Shown piece by piece: positions 17,581 through 26,409 of a DNA stretch of 64,000 nt. The notes beneath the pieces are model-generated. The model saw nothing but the letters and a program-made list of their open reading frames with translations. It was not told the DNA's origin and made no database searches. The stretch lies in the IMG/VR virus record IMGVR_UViG_3300033179_000001, positions 20,711 through 84,710 of that record; one strand, 5' to 3'. The position numbers were made by a program, and so were the translations under genes. This stretch comes from a virus. How positions within the stretch are numbered: the stretch's first letter is position 1; every line of letters starts with the position of its first letter.

Positions 17581-18512
17581 TCGCTTTTCTCCTCAATTTC
17601 CTTTGTCAGTCGTTCAGCTTCGATGTCAATCATCGCCTGCATGTCGGCAAGTAGGCCCGGCCCATGGAATACCGGCCTGAACAGATGGCCAAATGCCTGC
17701 AGCATTTGTTTGTAGTGATCGGCCTGCGCAAGTTGATATCCCGCCACACGATATTCACGCGGCTGCGGAAAAGACGGACCCATTCCAATCTTGACGTTGT
17801 AGATGTCGCCCAAAAACTCTTTCGTCGAATCCGTGAACGGATAAGCATGGTGCTCATCGTCAGACATTCCCATACATGAATCAAATCCAAAGAAATGGAG
17901 TTCGTTGAATCCCATCATCATCGCCAACGTCATTGCCCGGAGACCGACCGTACAGCCCCCTCCGACCGCGACCCATCCAGGGGTCTTTTCTTGAAGATAT
18001 TCACGAGCATCTTGATCGCCAGCGCCAATCGGCCAGCAATGCCACATCGTGACATCATAACCCTTAAGCGCTTCAAACACCGTCGAATTACAATGGCTCG
18101 AAATCAGATACTTCGTGTTTTTATCCGGTGCCCTGAGATAGTTTGCCATCACAGGATCAGGATCACATACCGCGCAATAGGTTGGAACGCGCGGCGAGTT
18201 CGCCTGTAGCCAATCATGTGCTGATCCGCATGCAATGATCGCCTGAAAGTCCATCAATTCCGAAATTGTATCGCGGATCGACGGACCTCCCCCAACCAAT
18301 GCAATGCGACGACCAGGGACAAAGTCCTCTTGCTTGACCGGAAACTTCTCATGAAACCATGGCAATTGTCGCCCAATATTAGCGCGGACGTTGTTCATGG
18401 ATTCTTCTGAAGGCGTTGCCGTCTGTGTAGTGACACCGGCAAGCCGGTTCCAATACAAAGACGACATCGCATGCTCTTGCATTTCTGGAGTAGGGAAATC
18501 GAGTTCCGCCAT
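17577..18512 (-). CDS. Maf/MptE-like (DUF115-type) Rossmann protein
   Basis: The protein has 311 residues. Residues 70-80 read 'ALVGGGPSIRD', followed by 'AIIACGSAHDWL' and 'CAVCDPDP', the pattern of the MptE-like family. That family includes Maf proteins, which attach pseudaminic or legionaminic acid to bacterial flagellin. Here the gene lies inside the capsid operon. With the CMP-sugar genes at the left end it could glycosylate virion proteins; that link is inference. A shorter relative is at 26893-27645. Confidence 0.7.
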   Translation of the reverse strand: MAELDFPTPEMQEHAMSSLYWNRLAGVTTQTATPSEESMNNVRANIGRQLPWFHEKFPVKQEDFVPGRRIALVGGGPSIRDTISELMDFQAIIACGSAHDWLQANSPRVPTYCAVCDPDPVMANYLRAPDKNTKYLISSHCNSTVFEALKGYDVTMWHCWPIGAGDQDAREYLQEKTPGWVAVGGGCTVGLRAMTLAMMMGFNELHFFGFDSCMGMSDDEHHAYPFTDSTKEFLGDIYNVKIGMGPSFPQPREYRVAGYQLAQADHYKQMLQAFGHLFRPVFHGPGLLADMQAMIDIEAERLTKEIEEKSE

Positions 18513-18513
18513 C

Positions 18514-19065
18514 TTACTGCGTCGTCCCTCTCATGTACGCAAAGACCAACTCCAGCGCTGCTGTAGTGCTCACCAGCGACACAGGAATCGCCGCGTTGGT
18601 CAATGCGGCATTGGTTGCTGACGATGCAACAGTGGTCGTAATAGACCCTGGAGACGAAGACGAAATATACAGCGTAGCCTGTGCTGCGGCCGTAGAAAGA
18701 ACGTTGACCAGCGCGCCACCACGGCCCGCCACCATCGCCCAGAAGTAATCGCCGGCATTCGCAACAGACACCTGAAATTCCGCCAGTCCGAGTGTCTTCG
18801 AATTTGTGACACCGTTGGCAGTCGACCAGTCGCAGTTGTTCGCATTGAACGATTCGTCGATCTTGACGATATTCAAAGCAGTAACAGTCGTGCTCGCTTT
18901 CACGCGAACCCACTGAGACCCACCGATTCCTTGGCAAATATCGCCAAGGGCTGCTGACGGTCCCGGAATTTCCGGGGCAGTCGTGACCGAAATCGTCTGA
19001 GGGTTGTTCAGATCAACCCCCGCCTGATTGTCGACCGTGTAGAAGTTCGTGATGATAGTGGCCAT
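18514..19065 (-). CDS. Probable capsid decoration protein
   Basis: The 183-residue protein has beta-strand-rich sequence with 'LGDICQGIGGSQWVRVKAS' and a Thr/Ser/Ala-rich C-terminal half. It lies immediately downstream of the major capsid gene, where cement or head fibre proteins usually lie. No catalytic features were seen. Confidence 0.55.
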   Translation of the reverse strand: MATIITNFYTVDNQAGVDLNNPQTISVTTAPEIPGPSAALGDICQGIGGSQWVRVKASTTVTALNIVKIDESFNANNCDWSTANGVTNSKTLGLAEFQVSVANAGDYFWAMVAGRGGALVNVLSTAAAQATLYISSSSPGSITTTVASSATNAALTNAAIPVSLVSTTAALELVFAYMRGTTQ

Positions 19066-19125
19066 AGCCGTTTAACTCCTGTTTTTCCCTCTGAGGCTTC
19101 CTGACGTATCAGAAAGCGCAGCAAC

Positions 19126-20070
19126 TTATGCCTTAATGACCCCCTGAAGGAAGGCACAAGAAAGCGTTGCGTTCCCCGCCCATCCAATGAGCCGGACCAT
19201 CGCGTCCTGATTTACGCTGAACCGATCGGGATCGAGCGGGACCATGTTACGTCCTGCATACGGCCTCCAGTGGATGAAGTTCGTATTCAAAAAGTACATG
19301 TGATTGCTGGGTGCGCCGCCGACTGCGGACGTACCTGAGCTGGTCTGGAACGGCAGCGGATCGCTTGACTGTCCCTGATAGCCACCGTCGAGCACGACAT
19401 CGGCGTTCAGGTACTTGAGCGTCTCGAATCCGAGGTTTGCCAACTCAGTATCGCCCGCAAGCCGCTGGATGGCCTGCAGTGAGGACAGATAGAAGCGATA
19501 CATGTTGTTGTCGGCGACGATCAGGTCGGGATGGTCGTTACCCCGAACCAACTGGACGTAAATCTGGTCCATGTAGTCCTGGATGTTGGCCGCGCTGCTC
19601 GGTGCACCGCCGTTCGTCGCGGCAGAGAACGTGATGTTCTGCCAGAACGAGAACTGCGACCGATCAATGCCGCCAACCGTACCGGTGGTCGGAGAATCCG
19701 CCACAAGCAACTGAAGTCCGCCGATCGAGTTCGCAACCGTGCCGTCACCATATGCACCCTGTGAAAGACCGTTCAAGAACGTGCGTTCGCCGTTCTTCAC
19801 GCGACCTTCAAGCAGGTTGATGATGGCTTCCTCGCCTGAGTTCTGGATTTCCTCCAGACCAGAAATCGAGATCGCCAACGCAGACTGACGAATCGGAAAT
19901 TCCGCCGCAGTAAACGTCTGCGAAGGAGAAATGTTCAACGATTGATATCCGCTGTACCAGACGAAGGTCGAGTTGTTGTTGTAATCCAACTCCTGGACGA
20001 TCGTTCGGCCGCCGTCGAAGGTTTTGATATTGCCCTTCTTGTTCAACCGATGGAGCAGCGCGTTGTTTCG
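19126..20070 (-). CDS. Major capsid protein, exon 2
   Basis: This exon holds 314 codons after splicing, starting at the Arg codon CGA (20068-20070). Motifs 'NALLHRLNKKGNIKTFDGG', 'FTAAEFPI' and 'GGIDRSQFSFW' are shared with the paralogue at 32376-33335. The C-terminal 'RPYAGRNMVPLDP' fits the P22-like/HK97-fold coat proteins that follow a scaffold gene. The reading frame can open at a TTG (20073), but the family N-terminus is missing from it and is found in exon 1 at 20831-20908. Predicted spliced length is 340 residues. Confidence 0.85.
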   Translation of the reverse strand, partial: RNNALLHRLNKKGNIKTFDGGRTIVQELDYNNNSTFVWYSGYQSLNISPSQTFTAAEFPIRQSALAISISGLEEIQNSGEEAIINLLEGRVKNGERTFLNGLSQGAYGDGTVANSIGGLQLLVADSPTTGTVGGIDRSQFSFWQNITFSAATNGGAPSSAANIQDYMDQIYVQLVRGNDHPDLIVADNNMYRFYLSSLQAIQRLAGDTELANLGFETLKYLNADVVLDGGYQGQSSDPLPFQTSSGTSAVGGAPSNHMYFLNTNFIHWRPYAGRNMVPLDPDRFSVNQDAMVRLIGWAGNATLSCAFLQGVIKA

Positions 20071-20830
20071 CAACTTTTTCTCTATGTTGGCTCTTTATCC
20101 AACATTTCCTGCATGTCGCCATGCAGAGAAGACCATCTCATCATCTTCCTAGCCCGCTTGGTTGCGCTGATCTTAGCACCGTGGCCTTTCGGCTTACCAA
20201 GTTGTGCCAATCTACGTTTTTCGTTCGCCTTGGGTGACCAGCGGTCGCCAACTGAATGGCGGGACGCCTCAACACCTTTCTTGATGGCCTCGGGTGAAAG
20301 TTCATAAGCCAGCCTGCTTTGATTGTAGAGCAGACCTTGCTCATTGAGGTTGGCCATCCAACGATGTTCGGCCTTCCTCTTATTTTCAACCGAACCTTCG
20401 ATTTCTTCCAAAAGTCTCATTGCGAAAGCTTGTGAACCATATTGGTTCCAGTCTCTTTGCAATTCCGGCTCAGCATGTTTGCCCTTATTGAGAAGGCATC
20501 TATGTTCCCTGAACCGTTTCGACAGTTTGGCCTTTGTTGATTTATAGGGTCGTATTGTGTTTGCCCTACCGTCACCAACGCTACCAACAAGGGTTTTCAT
20601 CGAAGTTAGGTGAACTATTCCGTAGATCGCTGCCATTCTGGAATCCCATCTTTGGCATTACTAGAAAGAGCCGGGCGCTCGTGGATGGATTATTCTTTCG
20701 TCACCATCTGGTCGTTAGAGCTTCCACCGCCCTAGGGCTTTCGCCTTACATCGGTGGCTTGCTACGGGATTGTCTCAGTCTCCCTGAGAGGTTCCCCGTT
20801 TCACCCGGTTTTACGTCTCCCGAAGTCTTA
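20071..20830 (-). other. Group I intron in the major capsid gene
   Basis: The intron is 760 bases. The exon 1 end ACGTCTCT pairs with the internal guide GGAGACGT (16-23 bases inside the intron), giving an 8-bp P1 with the required U-G wobble exactly at the 5' splice site. The 3' splice site follows a G. Structured core elements lie before the endonuclease ORF: a GGC-GAAA-GCC tetraloop hairpin and an ACGACCAGATGG segment resembling the R/P7 region. Removing the intron joins 'DNVS' to 'RNNALL', restoring the expected capsid N-terminus. Confidence 0.8.
20082..20636 (-). CDS. GIY-YIG homing endonuclease in capsid intron
   Basis: The 184-residue protein begins with a GIY-YIG-type core ('IYGIVHLTSMKTLVGSV'), then 'LSKRFREHRCLLNKG' with the conserved Arg. 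A DNA-binding C-terminus with NUMOD-like 'SPEAIKKGVEASRHS' repeats follows. It would cut intronless alleles to spread the intron. The ORF ends 11 bases before the proposed 3' splice site. Confidence 0.85.
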   Translation of the reverse strand: MAAIYGIVHLTSMKTLVGSVGDGRANTIRPYKSTKAKLSKRFREHRCLLNKGKHAEPELQRDWNQYGSQAFAMRLLEEIEGSVENKRKAEHRWMANLNEQGLLYNQSRLAYELSPEAIKKGVEASRHSVGDRWSPKANEKRRLAQLGKPKGHGAKISATKRARKMMRWSSLHGDMQEMLDKEPT

Positions 20831-20908
20831 AGAGACGTTGTCTTGGAGAGACCCCGTGCGATTCCGCAGCGTGGTCGTAACAATTTCAGAGAGGCCGGGA
20901 GAGGCCAT
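20831..20908 (-). CDS. Major capsid protein, exon 1
   Basis: This exon has 26 codons from ATG (20906-20908), reading 'MASPGLSEIVTTTLRNRTG' and ending 'DNVS'. It starts 21 bases after the scaffold stop and is followed in frame by TAA inside the intron, so an unspliced transcript would give only a 26-residue peptide. The sequence matches the N-terminal pattern of coat proteins of this family. Confidence 0.8.
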
Positions 20909-20929
20909 GGCACATGTCCCCCTGTGGGG

Positions 20930-22186
20930 TTAGTGCTGCGTACCCCTTAACTCGGCAAGAGCGCGGGAGATGCTTTCCCGTGGCGTTTCGATCCTTGGCG
21001 CGTTGGATTGGCCGCTTGGGACAGTACCGGCTGGGGCTCCGGATCGCACGCTTGCGCCTGCTTTCCTCGCCTTCTCGGCTGCCGTTCTGGCGTCCTTGTC
21101 ACGCTTCGCCTGATCATCTCGCAGGAGCGTTTCGCGCACTTGTGGGTGCGCGTAAATCGCTGCCTGATAGGCCGCATCCATATCGATGGCGCCGTCCTTG
21201 ATGGTGTTGCTGACTTGCGGTTGCCCTGCGTTGATAAGTGCAAGGTCCGAATTGATCAGGTTTGCCATCAGACCACGTACCGTTTCGGCGTGCGGCTTGT
21301 CTTTCGACCAGTTTGTCCACGTTTGTTTCGCGGCATTTGCAGCCGCAGCAGCATTCTGCTCCTCGAATGACTTGATACGAGTTTCGAGGTTCGTGATCAC
21401 CGGTCGGAGATTTTCAGGTATCGTATTGCCTTGGTCAGCATCCGCTTTCTTTTCCGGAGGTTCGGTGGCGGACGCAGCAGGAAGGGTTGCTGGGTCAATA
21501 CCAAAGGATTTCCCGAGTGCAATAAATGCCTGAACCTTGTTGGGGCCAGCAAGCTCCATATGCCATTTGAAGAGTTGGGTAATGGCTTGGCCGGGTGTGA
21601 CGTTGTTTTGCGTCATCACGGCTTTGTATGGTGCAACTGCGGTATCGATATCCTGGTATCGTGTTCGTAGTTCCTGTACGCCCTTCTCGGTGTCGGCCTC
21701 GCGCCGAGTAATTGCCGCGCGTGCGGCCTCGGGTAGGTCATTCCAAAGGGCTTTTTCTTCCTTGCTCCATGCCTTGGGCGCGGCGGACGTAGCCTGTGGG
21801 GCCGTCTCGGTGTTGCCTTCGGTCGTGGTCTCGGAACCGGGTTTCGCAGTGGTGTCGCCAGCGGCGCCTTCCGTCTGCTTGGATTTCGTAGCTGCCTTGG
21901 TCGTCTTCGCCTTAGCGGCGGCCTCAGCCTTTTCCTTGGTCTCTGCCGTAGCGCGCTTGATGCTCTCGGTAATTGTCTCAACGCGCGGCTTGGAATGATC
22001 TTCGACGGCTGCGGCAGTTGTGCCGCCCGTGTCGCCAGATTGCGTTTCGCCGCTTTCTACGTCGCCGCCCGTATCGTCGGTTACGGTCGTTTCAGTATTG
22101 GTCCCCTCATCGGTGCCGCCGGCATCAGAACCGGGGACATCAGGAGGCGAAAATGCAGCAACAGATGAAAGCCAATTTCTTATCAT
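20930..22186 (-). CDS. Scaffold protein
   Basis: The 418-residue protein is very hydrophilic. The N-terminal ~110 residues are Thr/Glu/Asp/Gly-rich and acidic; the rest is helical with 'WSKEEKALWNDLPEAARA' and ends in a basic, short C-terminus. Composition, length and position directly before the capsid gene are those of podoviral scaffold proteins, which guide procapsid assembly and leave the shell. Confidence 0.8.
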   Translation of the reverse strand: MIRNWLSSVAAFSPPDVPGSDAGGTDEGTNTETTVTDDTGGDVESGETQSGDTGGTTAAAVEDHSKPRVETITESIKRATAETKEKAEAAAKAKTTKAATKSKQTEGAAGDTTAKPGSETTTEGNTETAPQATSAAPKAWSKEEKALWNDLPEAARAAITRREADTEKGVQELRTRYQDIDTAVAPYKAVMTQNNVTPGQAITQLFKWHMELAGPNKVQAFIALGKSFGIDPATLPAASATEPPEKKADADQGNTIPENLRPVITNLETRIKSFEEQNAAAAANAAKQTWTNWSKDKPHAETVRGLMANLINSDLALINAGQPQVSNTIKDGAIDMDAAYQAAIYAHPQVRETLLRDDQAKRDKDARTAAEKARKAGASVRSGAPAGTVPSGQSNAPRIETPRESISRALAELRGTQH

Positions 22187-22207
22187 GGTTCCTCCAATAA
22201 CATTGAA

Positions 22208-22516
22208 TTATCGATTTCGCAACTGATCAATTGCTCGTTTTATATCTGGCCCGGCTCGCGGCGGCTCAATCCACTTGCGCGGCTTTGCGGTCGCTTCATT
22301 GCCAACACAAGTCGCGCCGATTGCCTTGTCCTCTTTCCGGAAGGCCGATTTACTATCGAGCATTCGACCGGTGCCCATATGGCGAAGGTGCGTCCCGAGG
22401 TCATCCCGAATAACGTTCGGTGCATCGCTATGCTTCACGAACCGCACGCATTCAGTCGGCCACGGCTCCTCAAGATCGTGCCAATTCCCGCAGACTTTGC
22501 ACATTCTTTGGGCCAA
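22208..22516 (-). CDS. Conserved zinc-ribbon protein upstream of scaffold
   Basis: The 102-residue product begins 'MAQRMCKVCGNWHDLEEPWP', a Cys-Cys knuckle followed by an acidic/Trp patch, and contains 'SKSAFR'. This small protein is common next to scaffold and portal genes in podoviruses of Alphaproteobacteria. Function is unknown. Confidence 0.65.
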   Translation of the reverse strand: MAQRMCKVCGNWHDLEEPWPTECVRFVKHSDAPNVIRDDLGTHLRHMGTGRMLDSKSAFRKEDKAIGATCVGNEATAKPRKWIEPPRAGPDIKRAIDQLRNR

Positions 22517-23449
22517 TCATTCCTCCAGCAACATCCGAATAATCATTTCGTCATCACTATCCATTTCCTCTTTCGTTGCAAGGCGAAATGGTGGCGGATT
22601 CACATGCAACGTTGGCACCGGGCGGTGAGGTGGTGCCATAATGAGAGATGGCATCTGCACCGGTTTGATAAGCCGATTGATTGGGATAAGGAGGTTCGGG
22701 ACACGCGCGACCGGCGCGGGTTCTTCCTCCTGCGTGGGTTCGTTCACCCATCTTTTATTTACTTCGTCGTAATATTCCTGCTCATAAACTGTCGGATGGC
22801 GGCGATGATAACTGCGAACTGGCCAGCCGTAATCATGCTTGTCAGCCTTCGGACTTATCGGTGCCTTGAACTCGTAAGTCCACCATTGCGGCTGTTGGCC
22901 ATATCTCGTCCAGAGTTTAGCCGCTCGCCCCGGCGCAAACGGCATAAAATCAATGCCGATGAGATTGACCGGAACAATGGTAAATCCTGTTTCACAGTAG
23001 GCCACCCAGTCTTTAGCCAACCGAGGCGGTATCGGTGGCTGACTAAACGATGTGAAGAACGAAAGCGTCGTAGTCTGGACAAAATAGTCCCCAGAAAATG
23101 CAATCCAGTCTCTGGCAAAGTTGCGTGGCCGTGGCGGCGGTGTGAATTGCGAGAAAACCGACGAAATCGGTAGTGTCTCGACATAAACATCACCGGAAAA
23201 CGCGATCCAATCTCGCGCAAAATGCGGCGGTTTTGCCGGTGGATCAAAGTTTGTAAATGGGAATAGAACAGCAGGAGGACCAACGATGGTCCTATCGTAA
23301 AAGGCTATCCAGTCCTTAGCGAAGTTAAGGGGCCGAGGCGCTGGCGGCCAGATATTGAAATCGCCAATAATATTCGCTTGCGCGGGGCTCGGGTTTGATA
23401 CTTGGCCAAGCGCTTGCCGTCCAGTCGCATCAAACCCGAGAAATGACAT
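22517..23449 (-). CDS. Repeat-containing structural protein (DWIAF repeats)
   Basis: The 310-residue protein has four tandem ~40-residue repeats in its first half, each with a Pro-rich lead and 'FA(K/R)DWIAF(S)GD'. They are followed by a Tyr/Trp-rich linker and an acidic C-terminus. The repeats may form a trimeric stalk or bind other virion parts. No known domain was recognised. Confidence 0.6.
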   Translation of the reverse strand: MSFLGFDATGRQALGQVSNPSPAQANIIGDFNIWPPAPRPLNFAKDWIAFYDRTIVGPPAVLFPFTNFDPPAKPPHFARDWIAFSGDVYVETLPISSVFSQFTPPPRPRNFARDWIAFSGDYFVQTTTLSFFTSFSQPPIPPRLAKDWVAYCETGFTIVPVNLIGIDFMPFAPGRAAKLWTRYGQQPQWWTYEFKAPISPKADKHDYGWPVRSYHRRHPTVYEQEYYDEVNKRWVNEPTQEEEPAPVARVPNLLIPINRLIKPVQMPSLIMAPPHRPVPTLHVNPPPFRLATKEEMDSDDEMIIRMLLEE

Positions 23450-23473
23450 TTACGGTCAATCGTTGAAGCCTCT

Positions 23474-23953
23474 TTAGTCCGGGAAGAACAGACCAAACCA
23501 AGAGGTGTGAGCCGGGTTAGGATCGATAGTGACGGTTCCAGGAGATGCCGAAGCCTGAACGTAATTTGAGATTTTCCAACTATCCCCGCTATCGACATGA
23601 ACAATTGCGGTGAATTGGTTCTGTCCTGTGTTCGGATAACTTCCCAAGGTACCGATCGCCGCCATATCCTGACTAATTCCGCCCTCCGTCTTGTTGCTGC
23701 CAAGACTGTCTGTTCCGATCAACTTAGCAGTCATGCCATAGCCTTGCGCATTATAAACGCCGGCTTGGTCCCAAACCTGCCAACTAGCCAACAGAAGACC
23801 GGAAGCGAGCGGCTTCCATACATGGTTGGTCGTATCGAACCATCCTGTGGTGTCACGGGAAACCGCGTTCCAGTTCACTTGAACATAGTTCAGCGGCGAA
23901 GGAGGTGTGAATGTCTGAGCCGCGCTAAGATAAGCCCTAAATGACGGTATCAT
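23474..23953 (-). CDS. C1q/TNF-like jelly-roll virion protein
   Basis: The 159-residue protein begins 'FRAYLSAAQTFTP' and continues with alternating hydrophobic strands ('GLLLASWQVWDQAG', 'FTAIVHVDSGDSW'). This is the layout of small C1q-like trimeric modules found in phage fibres. It sits beside a tailspike and a fibre gene. The fold call is by pattern only. Confidence 0.55.
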   Translation of the reverse strand: MIPSFRAYLSAAQTFTPPSPLNYVQVNWNAVSRDTTGWFDTTNHVWKPLASGLLLASWQVWDQAGVYNAQGYGMTAKLIGTDSLGSNKTEGGISQDMAAIGTLGSYPNTGQNQFTAIVHVDSGDSWKISNYVQASASPGTVTIDPNPAHTSWFGLFFPD

Positions 23954-23966
23954 ATTTGTATCCTTG

Positions 23967-24887
23967 TCAGGTGATGTTGAAATTTGCCGCTTTTTGGAAT
24001 TGAGGCCCCGGAAGGTTGAGGGTTACACCGAATCCCATACTGCCAACAACGGAAACTGTACCCCCCGATCCGCCTAGGGTAAACGATGACGAGCCAAATT
24101 CATGGCCAGTGAAGGATGCAAAATAGTTGTTTGAAATATTGATCGGCGAACTCGTGATGCATCCATTAAAGATGTTGATTGAAGCCGTCCCGGTATATCC
24201 ATTTTGGATATTGAGCGAGTTCGTGAAATTCCCTGAGAAATCACACTGTTGGAAATGATTCTCTTGCGATGTTGCCCCCGGATATCCAGTTCCCTGCCAA
24301 AAAGCAAAGCGTTGGCTGCCGAACGATCCATTCCCATTGAACATACAGCGATTGTACCAGTTAGCTCCGTTGGAAACGACGCTATCAAGACAACCGTTAA
24401 ACCAACTGTCAAAGCAATGCGAATCGATACCTTGGGTAAACAGACCAGCGCTGCCGTAAAATGATGTTACGTGCGAGATGTTCGCCGGAACATTTCTAGC
24501 AACCGTAATCGCATTTGAGCCAATGAGCGCAGGGTTAGGGTTATAATACCCCTGCACGGTCAGATGTTCGAGCCCACATCCACGCACACAACTCGTATCA
24601 AAATTCAGCGCATTAACGTTCGTCGTGAACCCACTCAAAAATGTGCCATTACGGCCCGATCCGATCAATCGAACGGCACCCTTAATATTGACCGTATTGG
24701 TTATCTGAAAGATTCCAGGAGGCATGAAAACAACGCCTCCGTTGTAAGTGGTATGCATGTAGTCGATGGCTTGCTGAATGAGAACTTCATTCGATGGATT
24801 CGACGGGTCAGCACCCCAAGCCGCAACATCAGTCCAAGGCTGTCCGGTTTTGAAGTAGAAATTGTCAGTTATGATCTGGTTCGTCAT
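23967..24887 (-). CDS. Tailspike-like beta-helix protein (copy B)
   Basis: The 306-residue protein is nearly all beta-helix: 'PWTDVAAWGADPSN', 'FMPPGIFQITN', 'VRLIGSGR', 'ANWYNRCMFNGNGSFGSQR'. It aligns along its length with residues ~95-375 of the tailspike at 3235-4362, including the ending '...ANFNI'. The N-terminal virion-attachment segment of copy A is absent, so copy B may bind another fibre protein. Duplication followed by divergence is likely. Confidence 0.75.
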   Translation of the reverse strand: MTNQIITDNFYFKTGQPWTDVAAWGADPSNPSNEVLIQQAIDYMHTTYNGGVVFMPPGIFQITNTVNIKGAVRLIGSGRNGTFLSGFTTNVNALNFDTSCVRGCGLEHLTVQGYYNPNPALIGSNAITVARNVPANISHVTSFYGSAGLFTQGIDSHCFDSWFNGCLDSVVSNGANWYNRCMFNGNGSFGSQRFAFWQGTGYPGATSQENHFQQCDFSGNFTNSLNIQNGYTGTASINIFNGCITSSPINISNNYFASFTGHEFGSSSFTLGGSGGTVSVVGSMGFGVTLNLPGPQFQKAANFNIT

Positions 24888-24889
24888 TT

Positions 24890-26101
24890 TTACATCCTGA
24901 ACATACCTGTGAGAGTTGCTGCTGTATTTACATTCATCGTATTGGCGTGCGTAGCGTCCCCTTGCTCATTCGCAGAAACAATCTGCACACCAAGCAATGG
25001 TCCTAATGTTCCACTTGATGATGCCATGCTATCCACCGCAGTCGTGGAAGTCGTAACGACACTCAAACTTGGAACAACAAATGTTGTCGCTGAATTAAGA
25101 CCAATTCCCACGAAACTAAAACTGCTTGCAGTAGCAGTAGTGGTTATACGTGTAGCATAAGAATAAACAAAACCGTCTTCAGCTAGTCCGGACAGATATG
25201 TAATCTGATTTCCGCCACTAGCTCTTGCTTGCCTGACCGTGGCTGAGGAATAGGTATACGAAACTCCATTATCAGTTACGCTAGTACCTATGATGACCCG
25301 GTTATATGTGTTCCAAACACCAAGGAAAGCCGCCGTTCCCCCCGATGCTGCGGCTCCAAATATCCAATCTAATTGGGATGATCCGTTGCTTCTCGTCGTT
25401 CCTACATATGTTCCGCGAGATGCCGCTGGCCCGTTGGTGATAGATGCATTATTGAGCAAGACACCGTTAACCATAACGAGCGCGGTACCGGCTGAACGTG
25501 CGGAATCGCTGGTCCAATCAGGGCCGTGGCCTATGCGCGTCGTTCCCGCGTCATCCCAGACGAACCAATCATTGACTTTGCTAGCCCCTATGGCAGCCGG
25601 ACTTTTGGTGGTGTCAGTAGTCGCAACAGATAATTCCGCGAAGGCTACATTCCTGAAACTCACACCGTCATAAATCGGAACCTGATTCCCGACATATGGC
25701 GTGTAAAATATCGTCGTCTTAGCGCTTTGCGTCGTCGTCATGACCGGTGTAGCGGTCTGCAGCGTCAAGCGTCCCTGTGGAGGATTAATGAACACCAAGT
25801 CTTCCGCGAGAGCTACCACCGAGACTTGAGGTGCGGAGGAAAAATTGATCTTTGCCGTAGTGCCAGCCGAATTGAAAAGAACCGTCGCCCTAGTCAGAAC
25901 CGTTCCCGCAGTGGTGTAGACCCCATAACCTATTTCCCACTGAGTGAGGTCCGAACTTTCAGCCCGATATCGATAGGTGCCGTTATTGGTTGCGCCTGCG
26001 CCGGCCGGCGTCTGATACCCGGTAACAGCGGACGAGACGGTCCAATCCGTAGTCCCGCCTGCAGTCGGGTTGAATTTACAGACATCAAGGAAAGAGGCCA
26101 T
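24890..26101 (-). CDS. Tail fibre / virion surface protein
   Basis: The 403-residue protein is Ala/Thr/Ser-rich with a well-known phage N-terminal pattern, 'YRAESSDLTQWEIGYG' followed by 'GTVLTRATVL'. It lies three bases from the beta-helix gene. It is likely the connector between the virion and the beta-helix, but no domain shows this. Confidence 0.65.
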   Translation of the reverse strand: MASFLDVCKFNPTAGGTTDWTVSSAVTGYQTPAGAGATNNGTYRYRAESSDLTQWEIGYGVYTTAGTVLTRATVLFNSAGTTAKINFSSAPQVSVVALAEDLVFINPPQGRLTLQTATPVMTTTQSAKTTIFYTPYVGNQVPIYDGVSFRNVAFAELSVATTDTTKSPAAIGASKVNDWFVWDDAGTTRIGHGPDWTSDSARSAGTALVMVNGVLLNNASITNGPAASRGTYVGTTRSNGSSQLDWIFGAAASGGTAAFLGVWNTYNRVIIGTSVTDNGVSYTYSSATVRQARASGGNQITYLSGLAEDGFVYSYATRITTTATASSFSFVGIGLNSATTFVVPSLSVVTTSTTAVDSMASSSGTLGPLLGVQIVSANEQGDATHANTMNVNTAATLTGMFRM

Positions 26102-26102
26102 G

Positions 26103-26405
26103 CTAGGTCCCTATCGCGATGATAGGGGTTCGTTCCCACTCCGCAAGTTTGGCGCGTTCCGCACCATCCGCTTCCATCTGCTCAATCATCTTTTCGGTTG
26201 GAATACACTTCGCTTTCTTTACGCATTTCGGACAAATAATTCCCATGCATTGCCGGCAAAGACCACCAAAATCGGCCGGATCACAGTATGGCTCAACCAC
26301 GATCACGAAGCAGCAATGCTGACAGGTCGCAGTATCGCGCCGAAATGTTCCAGCCTCGCCATAGCTTTCTAGAAAGCCTGTCGATTTTCCGTAGCGCAAC
26401 GACAT
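26103..26405 (-). CDS. Cys-rich zinc-binding phage protein
   Basis: The 100-residue protein has Cys pairs 'CQHC', 'CDPADFGGLCRQC' and 'CPKC', enough for two metal sites. The ATG at 26405 has a well-placed AGGAG. A longer frame without a site was rejected. It is a small conserved protein of the portal-proximal region; function is unknown. Confidence 0.65.
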   Translation of the reverse strand: MSLRYGKSTGFLESYGEAGTFRRDTATCQHCCFVIVVEPYCDPADFGGLCRQCMGIICPKCVKKAKCIPTEKMIEQMEADGAERAKLAEWERTPIIAIGT

Positions 26406-26409
26406 AGGA

